Assembly (NCBI GenBank): GCA_031291255.1
Contig: JARLJN010000050.1
Span: 1 to 40,534, forward strand
DNA from: Gammaproteobacteria bacterium
GTDB lineage: Bacteria > Pseudomonadota > Gammaproteobacteria > DSM-16500
DNA: 40,534 bases
Direction: 5' to 3'
In this document: one piece after another, positions 1 to 8,182 of the stretch
How positions within the stretch are numbered: position 1 is the stretch's first letter
How the letters are laid out: each line of letters opens with the position of its first letter
Translations under genes and position numbers: made by a program
Notes under the pieces: model-generated
Seen by the model: only the letters and a program-made list of their open reading frames with translations
Told to the model about the DNA's origin: nothing
Databases searched by the model: none

Positions 1-114
1 ACCCCACTATTCCCAAACCCACAACCCGGCAAAAAAAAACAGACCCCGGTATCGCCATTCCCAAAAAACCGGGATCCCAGTGAGCGAGAACCGCTCAATA
101 CAGTCCTTAGTTAA
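1..114 (+). other. Possible 3' end of an upstream gene (unresolved)
   Basis: The bases before spoT are open in all three forward frames: one ends at a TAA at 112-114, one at a TGA at 81-83, and one runs into the spoT start region. Any could be the tail of an upstream gene. In many gammaproteobacteria rpoZ precedes spoT, but none of the three tails is recognisable as the omega subunit. The stretch is proline- and lysine-rich in every frame, so openness may simply reflect composition. I cannot say which frame, if any, is used. Confidence 0.25.
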
Positions 115-128
115 CTCAGGAGTACCGC

Positions 129-2291
129 GTGGCTGAGTTTGAAATCTTACGTCAACAGCTGCAAACCTACCTTACTGACGTTGAAATAAACGCCATTGAG
201 CAGGCTTACCTGCTTGCCAAAGAAGCTCACACGGGTCAAAAACGCCATACTGGCGAAGCTTACATTACCCACCCTATTGCCGTCGCTCTCATACTCGCTC
301 AAATGCGCATGGATCCGCCCACTATCATGGCGGCCATATTGCATGATGTCATTGAAGACACTCACATAGAAAAATCTGAGCTCGTAGAAAAATTCGGCAA
401 AGAAGTGGCTGACTTAGTCGATGGTGTAACTAAACTTACACAAATTACATTTGAAAGCCACGCACAGGCACAAGCAGAAAATTTTCGCAAAATGGTCATG
501 GCCATGGCGCGAGATATACGAGTCATACTTGTTAAACTTGCTGACCGCCTACACAACATGCGCACCATTAATTGTCTTCCACCTAAAAAACGCCGCCGTA
601 TCGCAATCGAAACCTTAGAAATTTTTTCACCGATTGCTAATCGTTTAGGTATGCATGCTTTTAGAATTGAATTTGAAGACTTAGGATTTTCTGCTTTATA
701 CCCTATGCGGTATCGTATCATTAAACAAGCTGTTACCAATGCGCGTGGTAACCGCAAAGAAATCATGGAATTGATTGAAACTGAAATTCGAAATAATTTA
801 AAAAAAGCCAATCTGCCATCATGGAAATTAATAGGCAGAGAAAAACATTATTACAGTATTTATAAAAAAATGCGTGATAAGCATTTATCTTTTTCTGAAA
901 TCATGGATGTGTATGGCTTCCGTATTATTGTAGATAAAATTGATACTTGTTATCGCGTGTTAGGTGTACTGCATAATCTTTACAAACCATTAACACAGCG
1001 ATTTAAAGATTACATAGCCATACCCAAAGCAAACGGTTACCAATCATTGCATACGACTTTATTTGGGCCCTATGGTGTTCCTATAGAAGTGCAAATTCGC
1101 ACTGATGAAATTCATAAGATCGCAGAAAATGGCATCGCAGCACATTGGCTTTATAAAACAGAAAAAGCTTTATTTGATGATGCACAAACACGTGCAAGAG
1201 AATGGCTGAAAGGCATTTTAGAAATGCATAAAAGCTCCAAGAATTCATTGGAGTTTATTGAAAATGTGAAAATCGATTTATTTCCTGATGAAGTCTACGT
1301 CTTCACACCCAAAGGAAATATTTTAGAATTACCTTCCGGTGCAACACCTGTCGATTTCGCTTACGCGATTCACTCAGATATAGGCAATACCTGTGTAGCC
1401 ACTAAACTTGATAGACGTCTAGCCCCCTTGAGCACACCTTTAATCAGCGGACAACAAGTCGAAATTATTACTGCTCCAGGTGCACGGCCTAATCTTGCAT
1501 GGCTTAACTTTGTTGTCACTGGCAAAGCACGCAGCAACATAAAACATTTCTTGAAGAAACAACAACGCGAAGAATCCATTGAACTCGGTAAACGCTTAAT
1601 TGAAAAAGCATTGCGTAGTTTAAATTTAAATTTAACCTTAATTGCGCCACAACAATTAGATACTGTTATCAAATCATTTGGCTTGGATTCTATAAATCAT
1701 TTATATGAAGAAGTTGGATTAGGTAATCGCATTGCCATTTTAGTTGCAAAACAATTAGCAAAAATCAATGAAGCAACTCCCTTAAACAAACAAATAGAGT
1801 TGACTGGCTCACATCAACCTTTTGCAATAAAAGGCACTGAAGGAATAGTGGTTACCTATGCTAAATGCTGTCGCCCTATTCCAGGCGATTCCATAGGCGG
1901 ATACATTAAAAAAGGACAAGGTTTAATTGTTCACATAGAGCAATGCCCTAACCTAGCAGACTATCGCCAACAACCCGATAAATACGTTTCTTTGCGCTGG
2001 GAAGAAAATGTGCCTGGTGATTATCCTGTGGATTTACGCGTAGAAATTTTAAATCAGCGCGGCAGTCTTGCAGGACTTGCATTATCTATTTCTGATATGG
2101 ATTCAAACATAGAAAATATTAATGCTGAAGAATTTGATGGCCGTTATTTTGCAGTTAGCTTAACTATCACCGTGAGAGATCGTGTACACCTCGCACGCAT
2201 ACTACGCAAAATTCGTAAAACTAAAAACGTAATACGCGTGATTCGTAATAAACCTAGATTAAAAAAGAAAAAGAAACCCTCTAAATTATAG
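129..2291 (+). CDS. spoT: Bifunctional (p)ppGpp synthetase/hydrolase SpoT
   Basis: This is the stringent-response enzyme that makes and degrades the alarmone (p)ppGpp in the cytosol. At 720 aa it has the full RelA/SpoT layout. The N-terminal HD hydrolase domain keeps the HD (residues 72-73) and ED (76-77) metal/catalytic motif, so hydrolase activity is expected. The synthetase domain follows, with RFKD at 291-294, the RXKD form typical of bifunctional enzymes rather than the EXDD form of RelA. A TGS domain lies near 385-450 and an ACT domain at the C-terminus. The start is GTG, chosen because an AGGAG ribosome site (118-122) sits just upstream and the protein then aligns with the family from its first residues. 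SpoT rather than monofunctional RelA is well supported. Confidence 0.95.
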   Translation: MAEFEILRQQLQTYLTDVEINAIEQAYLLAKEAHTGQKRHTGEAYITHPIAVALILAQMRMDPPTIMAAILHDVIEDTHIEKSELVEKFGKEVADLVDGVTKLTQITFESHAQAQAENFRKMVMAMARDIRVILVKLADRLHNMRTINCLPPKKRRRIAIETLEIFSPIANRLGMHAFRIEFEDLGFSALYPMRYRIIKQAVTNARGNRKEIMELIETEIRNNLKKANLPSWKLIGREKHYYSIYKKMRDKHLSFSEIMDVYGFRIIVDKIDTCYRVLGVLHNLYKPLTQRFKDYIAIPKANGYQSLHTTLFGPYGVPIEVQIRTDEIHKIAENGIAAHWLYKTEKALFDDAQTRAREWLKGILEMHKSSKNSLEFIENVKIDLFPDEVYVFTPKGNILELPSGATPVDFAYAIHSDIGNTCVATKLDRRLAPLSTPLISGQQVEIITAPGARPNLAWLNFVVTGKARSNIKHFLKKQQREESIELGKRLIEKALRSLNLNLTLIAPQQLDTVIKSFGLDSINHLYEEVGLGNRIAILVAKQLAKINEATPLNKQIELTGSHQPFAIKGTEGIVVTYAKCCRPIPGDSIGGYIKKGQGLIVHIEQCPNLADYRQQPDKYVSLRWEENVPGDYPVDLRVEILNQRGSLAGLALSISDMDSNIENINAEEFDGRYFAVSLTITVRDRVHLARILRKIRKTKNVIRVIRNKPRLKKKKKPSKL

Positions 2292-2328
2292 AAAAACTTC
2301 CCTTCATAAACAATTTAAGGACAAATTG

Positions 2329-2751
2329 ATGACTACACCTTTCACAGATTATTCAGACACTGCGCCAGCCGATTTTAAAAATTATTTTGACAGCTTACGC
2401 AACACATACAAGAGCAGCAGTGATGGGGAATATTACAGCAGCAGAATAGGTTCATACCTTACAGGCGCATTAACCGCTTTAAATGCTGCCTTAAAAATAA
2501 GCCTAACAGATACCACCCCTAGCACTATAACAACTTACGTATTACCTTGTGTTGTATTTGCAAGTGGAATTACCTACTTTGTTTGCAATCTTGTAGAAAC
2601 AAATACGAAAAAAAGCCTAGAAACTCAACTCACATTAGGTAAGAACAATGGTTTTTTTAAAACGGCACCTGATATAGAACAAAGCCTAAATATAAATGCA
2701 ACAACACTACTTGACGATGGCTTAAGTTATCGCGTTTTCAAAAAAAATTAA
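2329..2751 (+). CDS. Small hypothetical membrane protein
   Basis: I do not recognise this 140-aa protein. It has a polar, Ser/Thr/Tyr-rich N-terminus, an amphipathic or weakly hydrophobic stretch around residues 43-60, and one clear membrane segment around 67-88, followed by a polar tail. A TTG one codon earlier is possible, but ATG at 2329 is preferred because AAGGA (2317-2321) then sits 7 nt upstream. It lies 37 bp after spoT on the same strand and may be cotranscribed with it. It ends 11 bp before a perfect palindrome that could act as its terminator. The ribosome site and the composition argue that the gene is real; its function is unknown. Confidence 0.6.
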   Translation: MTTPFTDYSDTAPADFKNYFDSLRNTYKSSSDGEYYSSRIGSYLTGALTALNAALKISLTDTTPSTITTYVLPCVVFASGITYFVCNLVETNTKKSLETQLTLGKNNGFFKTAPDIEQSLNINATTLLDDGLSYRVFKKN

Positions 2752-2762
2752 TCCTGGAGATA

Positions 2763-2822
2763 TGGGGTCAAGTGTCAGCATCAAACAACAAGAAATGAGT
2801 TTGATGCTGACACTTGACCCCA
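2763..2822. repeat. Perfect REP-like palindrome matching the RAYT element ends
   Basis: Two perfect 24-bp inverted arms (2763-2786 and 2799-2822) flank a 12-nt loop. The outer 18 bases of each arm, GGGGTCAAGTGTCAGCAT plus complement, are identical to the inverted repeats that bound the RAYT transposase gene at 36434-37586. The palindrome lies between two convergent genes, 11 bp after one stop codon and 2 bp from the nagA stop. It can therefore also serve as a bidirectional terminator, although no clear U-tract is present. The sequence match is seen directly; mobilisation by the RAYT is inference. Confidence 0.9.
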
Positions 2823-2824
2823 CT

Positions 2825-3985
2825 TCATCTTTGATAAACAACTTTACCTTGCACTACAGTCATCACCACATTCAAATCATCATCTAACACGACAATATCC
2901 GCATCTTTGTTGATAACTATGCTGCCTTTTTGTGAAAATACATTTAAAGCACGTGCTGGATTTTCAGAAGTCATTTTAATCGTATCGATTAATTCACATC
3001 CTGTGAATTTCATCATATTTTTTATTGCAGTTGTCATAGATAAAACACTGCCAGCAAGAGTACCATCTGCAAGTTGCGCCTGACCTTGCTTCACATGAAC
3101 AGCTTGGCCGCCCAAATCATAACAGCCATCTTGCATGCACTTTGCGCGCATAGCATCTGTAACTAATAAAATATTGTCTTTACCTTTTAATTTAAACGTT
3201 AATTCAACAATAGCAGGATGCAAATGAAATCCATCTACTATTAATTCTGTCATCACTTTATTTGATAACAATGCTGCAGTCACAGCACCCGGTTCGCGTT
3301 GGTGTATTCCACTCATGGCATTAAAAAGATGTGTGACATGCGTACATCCCGCTGCAATGGCATCAACTGTTTGAGCATAAGTCGCATTCGTGTGACCTAT
3401 AGAACAAATAATATTTTCAGCGACTAAATAATTAATGAGCTCTATACAGTTAGTCTGCTCAGGTGCAAGCGTCACTAATCGTATAGCGTTTCCGGATTTT
3501 TTTTGCCATTGGCGCAGCAGATGAACATTTGGTAATTGAATTTTATCGCCAGGCTGTGCGCCCATTTTCTTAGGCGATAAAAATGGACCCTCTAAATGTA
3601 TTCCTAAAATCTCTGCGCCTACTTTTTTATTTGAACAAATGTAATGTTGTATCGTTTCAACTGCTGCATCAATTTCATCTGTGTCTGCTGTCATCGTAGT
3701 GGCTAAAAATGATGTGGTACCTTCTGCCGCTAAAGCCTGACAAATCGTATCTAACGCATCAGCAGTCGCATCCATGACATCAGCATTTTTTATGCCGTGC
3801 ACATGCAAGTCTATAAATCCAGGAAGAATGTGATAATTATCTGGAAATACAAAATGATTATTCTCTTCTGACATTTTTTTAGTGATTTTTTGAATGACGC
3901 CATCTTGAATAACCAAAGCTTTGTTGGTGAGCACACCTTCAGAGGTATAAACATTTCCGCCTGATAAAATTAAATGATTCACCAT
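2825..3985 (-). CDS. nagA: N-acetylglucosamine-6-phosphate deacetylase
   Basis: NagA removes acetate from GlcNAc-6-phosphate to give glucosamine-6-phosphate in the cytosol, in GlcNAc catabolism and cell-wall recycling. The 386-aa length is normal. Family signatures are visible: the metal-binding HVH at residues 61-63 after GFIDL, the HLEGPF block with the metal-ligand Glu, GHTNA, HLFNAMSG, VDGFHLHP, and the late TDAM segment with the catalytic Asp. Its start overlaps the end of the upstream SIS-domain gene by 7 bp, indicating translational coupling. Together with the two genes upstream it forms a complete GlcNAc to fructose-6-phosphate route. Confidence 0.93.
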   Translation of the reverse strand: MVNHLILSGGNVYTSEGVLTNKALVIQDGVIQKITKKMSEENNHFVFPDNYHILPGFIDLHVHGIKNADVMDATADALDTICQALAAEGTTSFLATTMTADTDEIDAAVETIQHYICSNKKVGAEILGIHLEGPFLSPKKMGAQPGDKIQLPNVHLLRQWQKKSGNAIRLVTLAPEQTNCIELINYLVAENIICSIGHTNATYAQTVDAIAAGCTHVTHLFNAMSGIHQREPGAVTAALLSNKVMTELIVDGFHLHPAIVELTFKLKGKDNILLVTDAMRAKCMQDGCYDLGGQAVHVKQGQAQLADGTLAGSVLSMTTAIKNMMKFTGCELIDTIKMTSENPARALNVFSQKGSIVINKDADIVVLDDDLNVVMTVVQGKVVYQR

Positions 3986-5022
3986 GTTTTTGTTACCTTA
4001 GAAAGATTAGTCGGCACATCAGGATTTAATCCTCGCGCAACAGCAAGCTCTGACATCATCAAATAAAATGCTTGTATCACAAGCAGAGGATCACAAACAG
4101 GATGCAATGCTGAAGGCATAGGCAAAATGACGCTCGCATATTCATGCAACTTTTTTTCTTCATTTTTAGGTGCTGCCAGTAACACACAAGCACCTAAATC
4201 ATGCATGCGTTTTGCAAGTGTCATCATACCTTCTAGGGATGCATCGTGTTGTATAAACATCATTAAAGGAAAATCTTTTTCAATTAAAGCAAACGGCCCA
4301 TGCAATAATTCCGCACCGCTAAAAGCTTCTGCATGTATGCGCGCAGTTTCTTTAAATTTCAGCGCCGCTTCTTGGGCAATAGGAAATCCATAACCGCGAG
4401 CAACGACAAATGTACTGGTTTTTTCACGATAAATATCAATGGCTTTAGTCCAATCCATACTAGCAGCTTCTGCTAATGCAGCGGGCAGTTGTGTCAACAC
4501 TTGCAGCATGAGTGGATCTTGTTTTAGTAAAGCAACGAATTGAACGAGAGCACTCAAGGTCAGCAAATAACTTTTCGTTGCAGCGACTGAGATTTCTTTT
4601 CCTGCACCTAATGGCACAACAAATTCTGCTATCTCTGCGAGCGGAGAATCTTGTTGATTGACAAATGCAACTGTAATCGCACCTGCTTCTTTTGCAGCGC
4701 TTAGCATTTCAGTTAGATCTGGACTTTCACCTGATTGAGAAATAGCAATTACTAAACAATTTTTTAAAAATAATTTTGTTTTATAAATTGTAACGACTGA
4801 GGGTGCTGCTGATGCTGTAATCATTCCCATTTGCGTTTCTAATAAATATTTTGCAAACGTGGCTGCATGATCAGAACTCCCTCTGGCAATAGTCATTGCA
4901 AATAAAGGTTTTTGCGCATGTACTCGCATGGCTAACTCAGTGAGTACTGCGTAATTGGCTGATAGCTGTTGCGCGACTAAATCAGGCACTGAAAGTGCTT
5001 CTTGATGCATGTGTGATGACAT
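3979..5022 (-). CDS. SIS-domain glucosamine-6-phosphate deaminase (NagB-II/AgaS type)
   Basis: This 347-aa protein carries two sugar-isomerase (SIS) domains, as in the isomerase half of GlmS but without the glutaminase domain. Visible signatures are the ARGSSDHAA block near residue 47, ISQSGESPDL, a lysine-containing SVAATKSY segment, and an ELLHGPFALI stretch. In bacteria lacking classical NagB, such proteins deaminate and isomerise glucosamine-6-phosphate to fructose-6-phosphate. The position directly before nagA (7-bp overlap) and after a GlcNAc kinase supports that role. AAGGAAT lies about 6 nt upstream of the chosen ATG. AgaS-type galactosamine-phosphate activity is an alternative, but no galactosamine genes are nearby. 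Confidence 0.85.
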   Translation of the reverse strand: MSSHMHQEALSVPDLVAQQLSANYAVLTELAMRVHAQKPLFAMTIARGSSDHAATFAKYLLETQMGMITASAAPSVVTIYKTKLFLKNCLVIAISQSGESPDLTEMLSAAKEAGAITVAFVNQQDSPLAEIAEFVVPLGAGKEISVAATKSYLLTLSALVQFVALLKQDPLMLQVLTQLPAALAEAASMDWTKAIDIYREKTSTFVVARGYGFPIAQEAALKFKETARIHAEAFSGAELLHGPFALIEKDFPLMMFIQHDASLEGMMTLAKRMHDLGACVLLAAPKNEEKKLHEYASVILPMPSALHPVCDPLLVIQAFYLMMSELAVARGLNPDVPTNLSKVTKTW

Positions 5023-5072
5023 AAGATTCCTTGAATATTTTATTCCATGTTTTGTATTCTATCTCACTCATT

Positions 5073-5102
5073 CCCGGATTCGCTGCGCTTAATCCGGGCT
5101 AC
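5073..5102 (-). repeat. GTAG-type REP palindrome overlapping the GlcNAc kinase stop codon
   Basis: Read on the minus strand this is GTAGCCCGGATT, a short loop, then AATCCGGG. The inverted arms are nearly perfect and the 5' GTAG is the hallmark of REP sequences recognised by RAYT transposases. The stop codon of the kinase gene (5089-5091) lies inside the element. It sits in the 66-bp gap between two genes of the nag operon and could form an intercistronic hairpin affecting mRNA stability. At least three more family members occur in this window. Confidence 0.85.
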
Positions 5103-5994
5103 AATCTTTCCGCATCACCTGTTTAATCATCAAAATCGCGCCTACATTTGCATCGCCCTTGCGAGGCACTAAACGTGCACGCAATTCCGCACTTAACCAA
5201 GGCTCTACAAAAGGCGCTATGCCGCCGAACAATGCACAAGGTAATGATTTGTTTTTTTGTTTTTGAGTTTTCATTAATGCACTACCCACAAGATCAACAG
5301 CAAGCGCTGCTTTTTTCATTAATTGAATGGCAAGATCATCACCTTGCTGACTATGCTTAATGACTAATGGTGCTAAGCGGCCAAACTCACTGGAGCTTGC
5401 GCGATTAGCCCATGTGACAAATTGATTTAAATCGTTTTCAAAAAAGGCAAACACATCTTCTAACAAAGGCGAAGCTGTTATGCGGTGATCTAAACTTTGA
5501 AAGGTTAAACGCGCAGCTTCCAAACCTAACCATGCACCACCGCCTTCATCATCATGTGGAAAACCCCATCCACTCACTCTGTTATCAACATCACCTTGTA
5601 TTTGGTAACCGACTACACCTGTACCAATAATAATGATTTCTCCATCTGCACCGTTATGTGCACCTAAACAGGCAACATGTGCATCTGACGTTAATTTTAT
5701 AGTGGTGAATGAATGAGATTGATTTAAATAGTCTGCTCGCACATCAGGTAATTCACAGCCTGCTAAACCTAATCCTATGTGAAATTTATAATTTTTATTT
5801 GCTAGTGATATATTGTGAGGTTCTAAAACTTCGTTTAAGGCTGCATAGATAGCATCCCATGCTTTTTCAACTGGCATACGCGTAATGTTTGCAGGACCTC
5901 CTATCGCAACGCCTAGCAATGTTCCATCTGATTTTTCAACGCGCACTTTTGATTTTGTTGCGCCGCCATCTACACCAATGTAAATATCTTCCAT
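5089..5994 (-). CDS. BadF/BadG-type N-acetylglucosamine kinase
   Basis: This 301-aa protein belongs to the BadF/BadG/BcrA/BcrD ATPase family, which includes GlcNAc kinases unrelated in detail to E. coli NagK. It opens with the phosphate-binding motif IGVDGGATKSK (residues 6-16). It has IIIGTGVVGYQI in the middle, a GWGFPHDDEGGGAWLG segment typical of the sugar-kinase branch, and LFGGIAPF near the C-terminus. It should phosphorylate GlcNAc (possibly also glucosamine) to feed the two genes downstream. The last four codons (C-S-P-D) and the stop are read from a REP palindrome, so the original C-terminus may have been replaced. bioC lies 32 bp upstream on the same strand. Confidence 0.82.
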   Translation of the reverse strand: MEDIYIGVDGGATKSKVRVEKSDGTLLGVAIGGPANITRMPVEKAWDAIYAALNEVLEPHNISLANKNYKFHIGLGLAGCELPDVRADYLNQSHSFTTIKLTSDAHVACLGAHNGADGEIIIIGTGVVGYQIQGDVDNRVSGWGFPHDDEGGGAWLGLEAARLTFQSLDHRITASPLLEDVFAFFENDLNQFVTWANRASSSEFGRLAPLVIKHSQQGDDLAIQLMKKAALAVDLVGSALMKTQKQKNKSLPCALFGGIAPFVEPWLSAELRARLVPRKGDANVGAILMIKQVMRKDCSPD

Positions 5995-6026
5995 GCTTTC
6001 TTATGCCTCGTTTGTAATCGTTTATT

Positions 6027-6821
6027 TTAGCGTCGTCGTCGTAAATGTGACAGAGGAATTCTCACTATGCCATCATCATCTGCAGTATGATCCGTAGTCG
6101 CAAGCGGACCCCAAGCATGACCATAAATAATTTCATAACTTGTAGTATAAACGCTCTCAGCAGACTGCTTATTTTTAGCAGCTGCATAAGAATTATTTTC
6201 TTCAGGAACAATGATGCCTGTGATTTCCAATTCATTTAACAGTTGATTAATATCTTTATACGTTAACGTTATGTAATCCACATCCATCACAGGATCAGAA
6301 AATTTCGCTCGCACCAACATATCGCCTATGTCATGCATATCAATGCAATCTGTTAATTGTACATGCGCTAATTCATTTCTCCACTCTGCTAATGTGTCTG
6401 GACCTAAACTGGTAAATACCAATAATCCCTCTGGGCGTAAAACACGTTTCCACTCTTTAAAAACAGCATTCAAATCTGACATCCATGGTAAAACTAAATT
6501 TGCAAATAACAAATCCACAGTGTCATTTGCTAAAGGTAGTGATTGCGCATCTGCACAAATAAATTCTGATGAGACATCTTGTATGTGCGCATACTGCAAC
6601 ATAGAATAAGCCGCATCTATACCTATCACCTTTGCATCAGGATAACGTTGTTTTAATTTCTCAACTGAATTTCCTGGCCCACATCCTACGTCTAAAATTA
6701 CTTTAGGCTGCAGCTTTACCCACTCTAATCGATTCAACAATTCTGCTGCGAGGCTCTGTGCTAACACCGAGATTTCAGCATATTTTTGTGGATGAACTGA
6801 CATTAATTTTTTATGAGACAT
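6027..6821 (-). CDS. bioC: Malonyl-ACP O-methyltransferase BioC
   Basis: BioC methylates the free carboxyl of malonyl-ACP with SAM, which lets fatty-acid synthesis build the pimeloyl chain of biotin. The 264-aa protein is a class I SAM-dependent methyltransferase. It has the glycine-rich motif DVGCGPG at residues 44-50, VIGIDAA with the acidic ribose-binding residue, an ADAQSLPLAND segment, and the NLVLPWMSDL region characteristic of BioC, then VFTSLGPDTL. A run of arginines ends the protein. Other bio genes are not present. It could be cotranscribed with the nag genes downstream. Its start lies only 7 bp from the divergent comF start. Confidence 0.87.
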   Translation of the reverse strand: MSHKKLMSVHPQKYAEISVLAQSLAAELLNRLEWVKLQPKVILDVGCGPGNSVEKLKQRYPDAKVIGIDAAYSMLQYAHIQDVSSEFICADAQSLPLANDTVDLLFANLVLPWMSDLNAVFKEWKRVLRPEGLLVFTSLGPDTLAEWRNELAHVQLTDCIDMHDIGDMLVRAKFSDPVMDVDYITLTYKDINQLLNELEITGIIVPEENNSYAAAKNKQSAESVYTTSYEIIYGHAWGPLATTDHTADDDGIVRIPLSHLRRRR

Positions 6822-6828
6822 AACTGTA

Positions 6829-7560
6829 ATGACTACACCTAATTATTTTAAAAAAGTATTGGCCTGGCTTTTCCCCTATACTTGCATTTTATGCCATTAT
6901 CCCAGCGCCAGAGAACAGGACTTATGTGCAGACTGCCTGCATGAGCTGCCTATTTTACCTCAGAGTTGTCCTCGCTGCGCGAATACTTTTGCTTTTTCAC
7001 CCCCTAATGCTGACCTACTCTGTGGCAGCTGCCTTGCAAACAACCCGCCTTTTGATACCACTTTTGCCCTATTTAACTACGTCACCCCCATTACCAAAAT
7101 GATTATGGAATTAAAATTTCATGAACGTTTAATTAACGCCAACATCTTAGGCGATTTGATGTATGAAGCTGTTATCTCAGCATGGTATCAAGCAAGGCCG
7201 CTGCCTGATCTTATTATCCCTATCCCGCTTCACCCTAAACGCCAGCGTGAAAGAGGCTTTAATCAAACCATAGAAATCGCTCGCCCATTGGCTCATAAAT
7301 TGAAATTACCGCTGGTCATCAAAGGCTGTCATAGAGTGAAATACACGGATGCTCAGGCTAGGTTACATAAACAGGAGAGAAAGCAAAATCTGGTAAATGC
7401 CTTTAAAATTACCCGAAGTTTTAAGGGGTTACATGTGGCAGTGCTCGATGATGTGATCACCACAGGGCAAACGATTACCCATTTTTGCCAAGCGTTACGT
7501 GCAGCTGGTGCTGCCAAAATAGATGTTTGGTGTTGTGCCAAGACCCAGCAGCGTACATAG
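6829..7560 (+). CDS. comF: ComF family amidophosphoribosyltransferase-like protein
   Basis: ComF proteins are implicated in DNA uptake during natural transformation. The 243-aa protein has eight cysteines in four CxxC pairs (residues 19/22, 33/36, 47/50, 65/68), consistent with zinc binding. A type I phosphoribosyltransferase domain follows, with the PRPP-loop signature VLDDVITTGQT near residues 205-215 and the conserved HPKRQRERGFNQ motif. No strong ribosome site precedes the ATG at 6829, and the gap to divergent bioC is only 7 bp, so its promoter must lie within bioC. A slightly later TTG start is possible but would still retain the zinc region. Confidence 0.88.
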   Translation: MTTPNYFKKVLAWLFPYTCILCHYPSAREQDLCADCLHELPILPQSCPRCANTFAFSPPNADLLCGSCLANNPPFDTTFALFNYVTPITKMIMELKFHERLINANILGDLMYEAVISAWYQARPLPDLIIPIPLHPKRQRERGFNQTIEIARPLAHKLKLPLVIKGCHRVKYTDAQARLHKQERKQNLVNAFKITRSFKGLHVAVLDDVITTGQTITHFCQALRAAGAAKIDVWCCAKTQQRT

Positions 7561-7599
7561 CTATTTTGCGGATCTTCGTAGGGAACAACAACAAAACAC

Positions 7600-7615
7600 G
7601 TAGCCCGGATTAAGC
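7600..7615 (+). repeat. Half of a GTAG-type REP, interrupted
   Basis: The sequence GTAGCCCGGATTAAG is the first half of the REP found intact at 5073-5102. The expected second half (AATCCGGG) is missing; instead the sequence passes directly into the long palindrome that starts at 7616. This suggests that the palindromic element inserted into, or rearranged with, a REP behind comF. Confidence 0.6.
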
Positions 7616-7946
7616 CATAGCCTTACCATAAGTATTAGGACTTTTGAAAATGAATAGAACGCTCTTAATAATTAAGCACCCCAGCCCTGTCGTCCCGGAC
7701 AAGCGCCATCCACAAAATATTAAAGTATAACTGTTCTAACATGGCGCGCGATCCGGGATCTAGGTTTTTAGCAGCATTGAGAAGACAGCTAAAAAGACTG
7801 GATCCCGGATCGCGCGCCGTGATAGGCCAGTTATATGATCAATGGCTGTTGACGGCGCTTGTCCGGGACGACAGGACTGGGGTGCTTAATTATTAAGAGC
7901 GTTCTATTCATTTTCAAAAGTCCTAATACTTATAGGTAAGGCTATG
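7616..7946. repeat. Long fold-back (MITE-like) element
   Basis: The outer arms 7616-7707 and 7854-7946 are inverted copies of about 92 bp with only a few mismatches. Inside them is a second perfect 18-bp inverted repeat (7743-7760 with 7801-7818) and an inner stem (7765-7772 with 7788-7795). The whole 330 bp can fold into one long, nearly continuous hairpin. There is no coding capacity, so it resembles a miniature inverted-repeat element mobilised in trans, or a relic. It lies between the convergent comF and adenosine kinase genes and would stop transcription from either side. Confidence 0.85.
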
Positions 7947-7974
7947 TGTTGAGTGCTTTTCAATCTCAACCTAC
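7946..7974 (-). repeat. Short REP-like palindrome, GTAGGTTGAG type
   Basis: On the minus strand this reads GTAGGTTGAG, a loop with TTGAAAAGC, then CTCAAC. It is a small stem-loop with the GTAG start typical of REPs. It resembles the fuller GTAGGTTGGGTT element at 8111-8146 and lies directly between the long fold-back element and the 173-bp repeat copy. Confidence 0.55.
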
Positions 7975-8146
7975 AGCTTTTTCTATACGCTACAAATGTA
8001 TGTTATAGGGAGAATAAGGTTTTCTTTTTTTTACATCCCCAACAACTATGCACGACTGCTGACTTGTTGGGGATGTAAAAAAAGAAAACCTTGTTCTCCC
8101 ATTTCAGTTATGTTGGGTTTCGTAAAAGCACTCAACCCAACCTACA
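7974..8146. repeat. 173-bp composite repeat, copy 1, with constant-loop hairpin
   Basis: This stretch is repeated at 23774-23947. It begins CAGCTTTTTCTATACG and contains a large hairpin. The arms 8008-8045 and 8064-8100 (38 and 37 nt, nearly perfect) enclose the 18-nt loop CTATGCACGACTGCTGAC at 8046-8063. It ends with a GTAG-type REP on the minus strand (8111-8146, arms GTTGGGTT/AACCCAAC). An open frame across it is an artefact of the repeat. The rest of the gene-free stretch, 8147-8182, holds nothing I can identify. Confidence 0.88.
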
Positions 8147-8182
8147 AAGCTACAAAACCATGTAATTCATTTGCATATTTAA

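Noticed and set aside
362..811. Open frame of 149 codons opposite spoT
   Set aside because: A shadow of the conserved SpoT coding sequence; no motif of its own.
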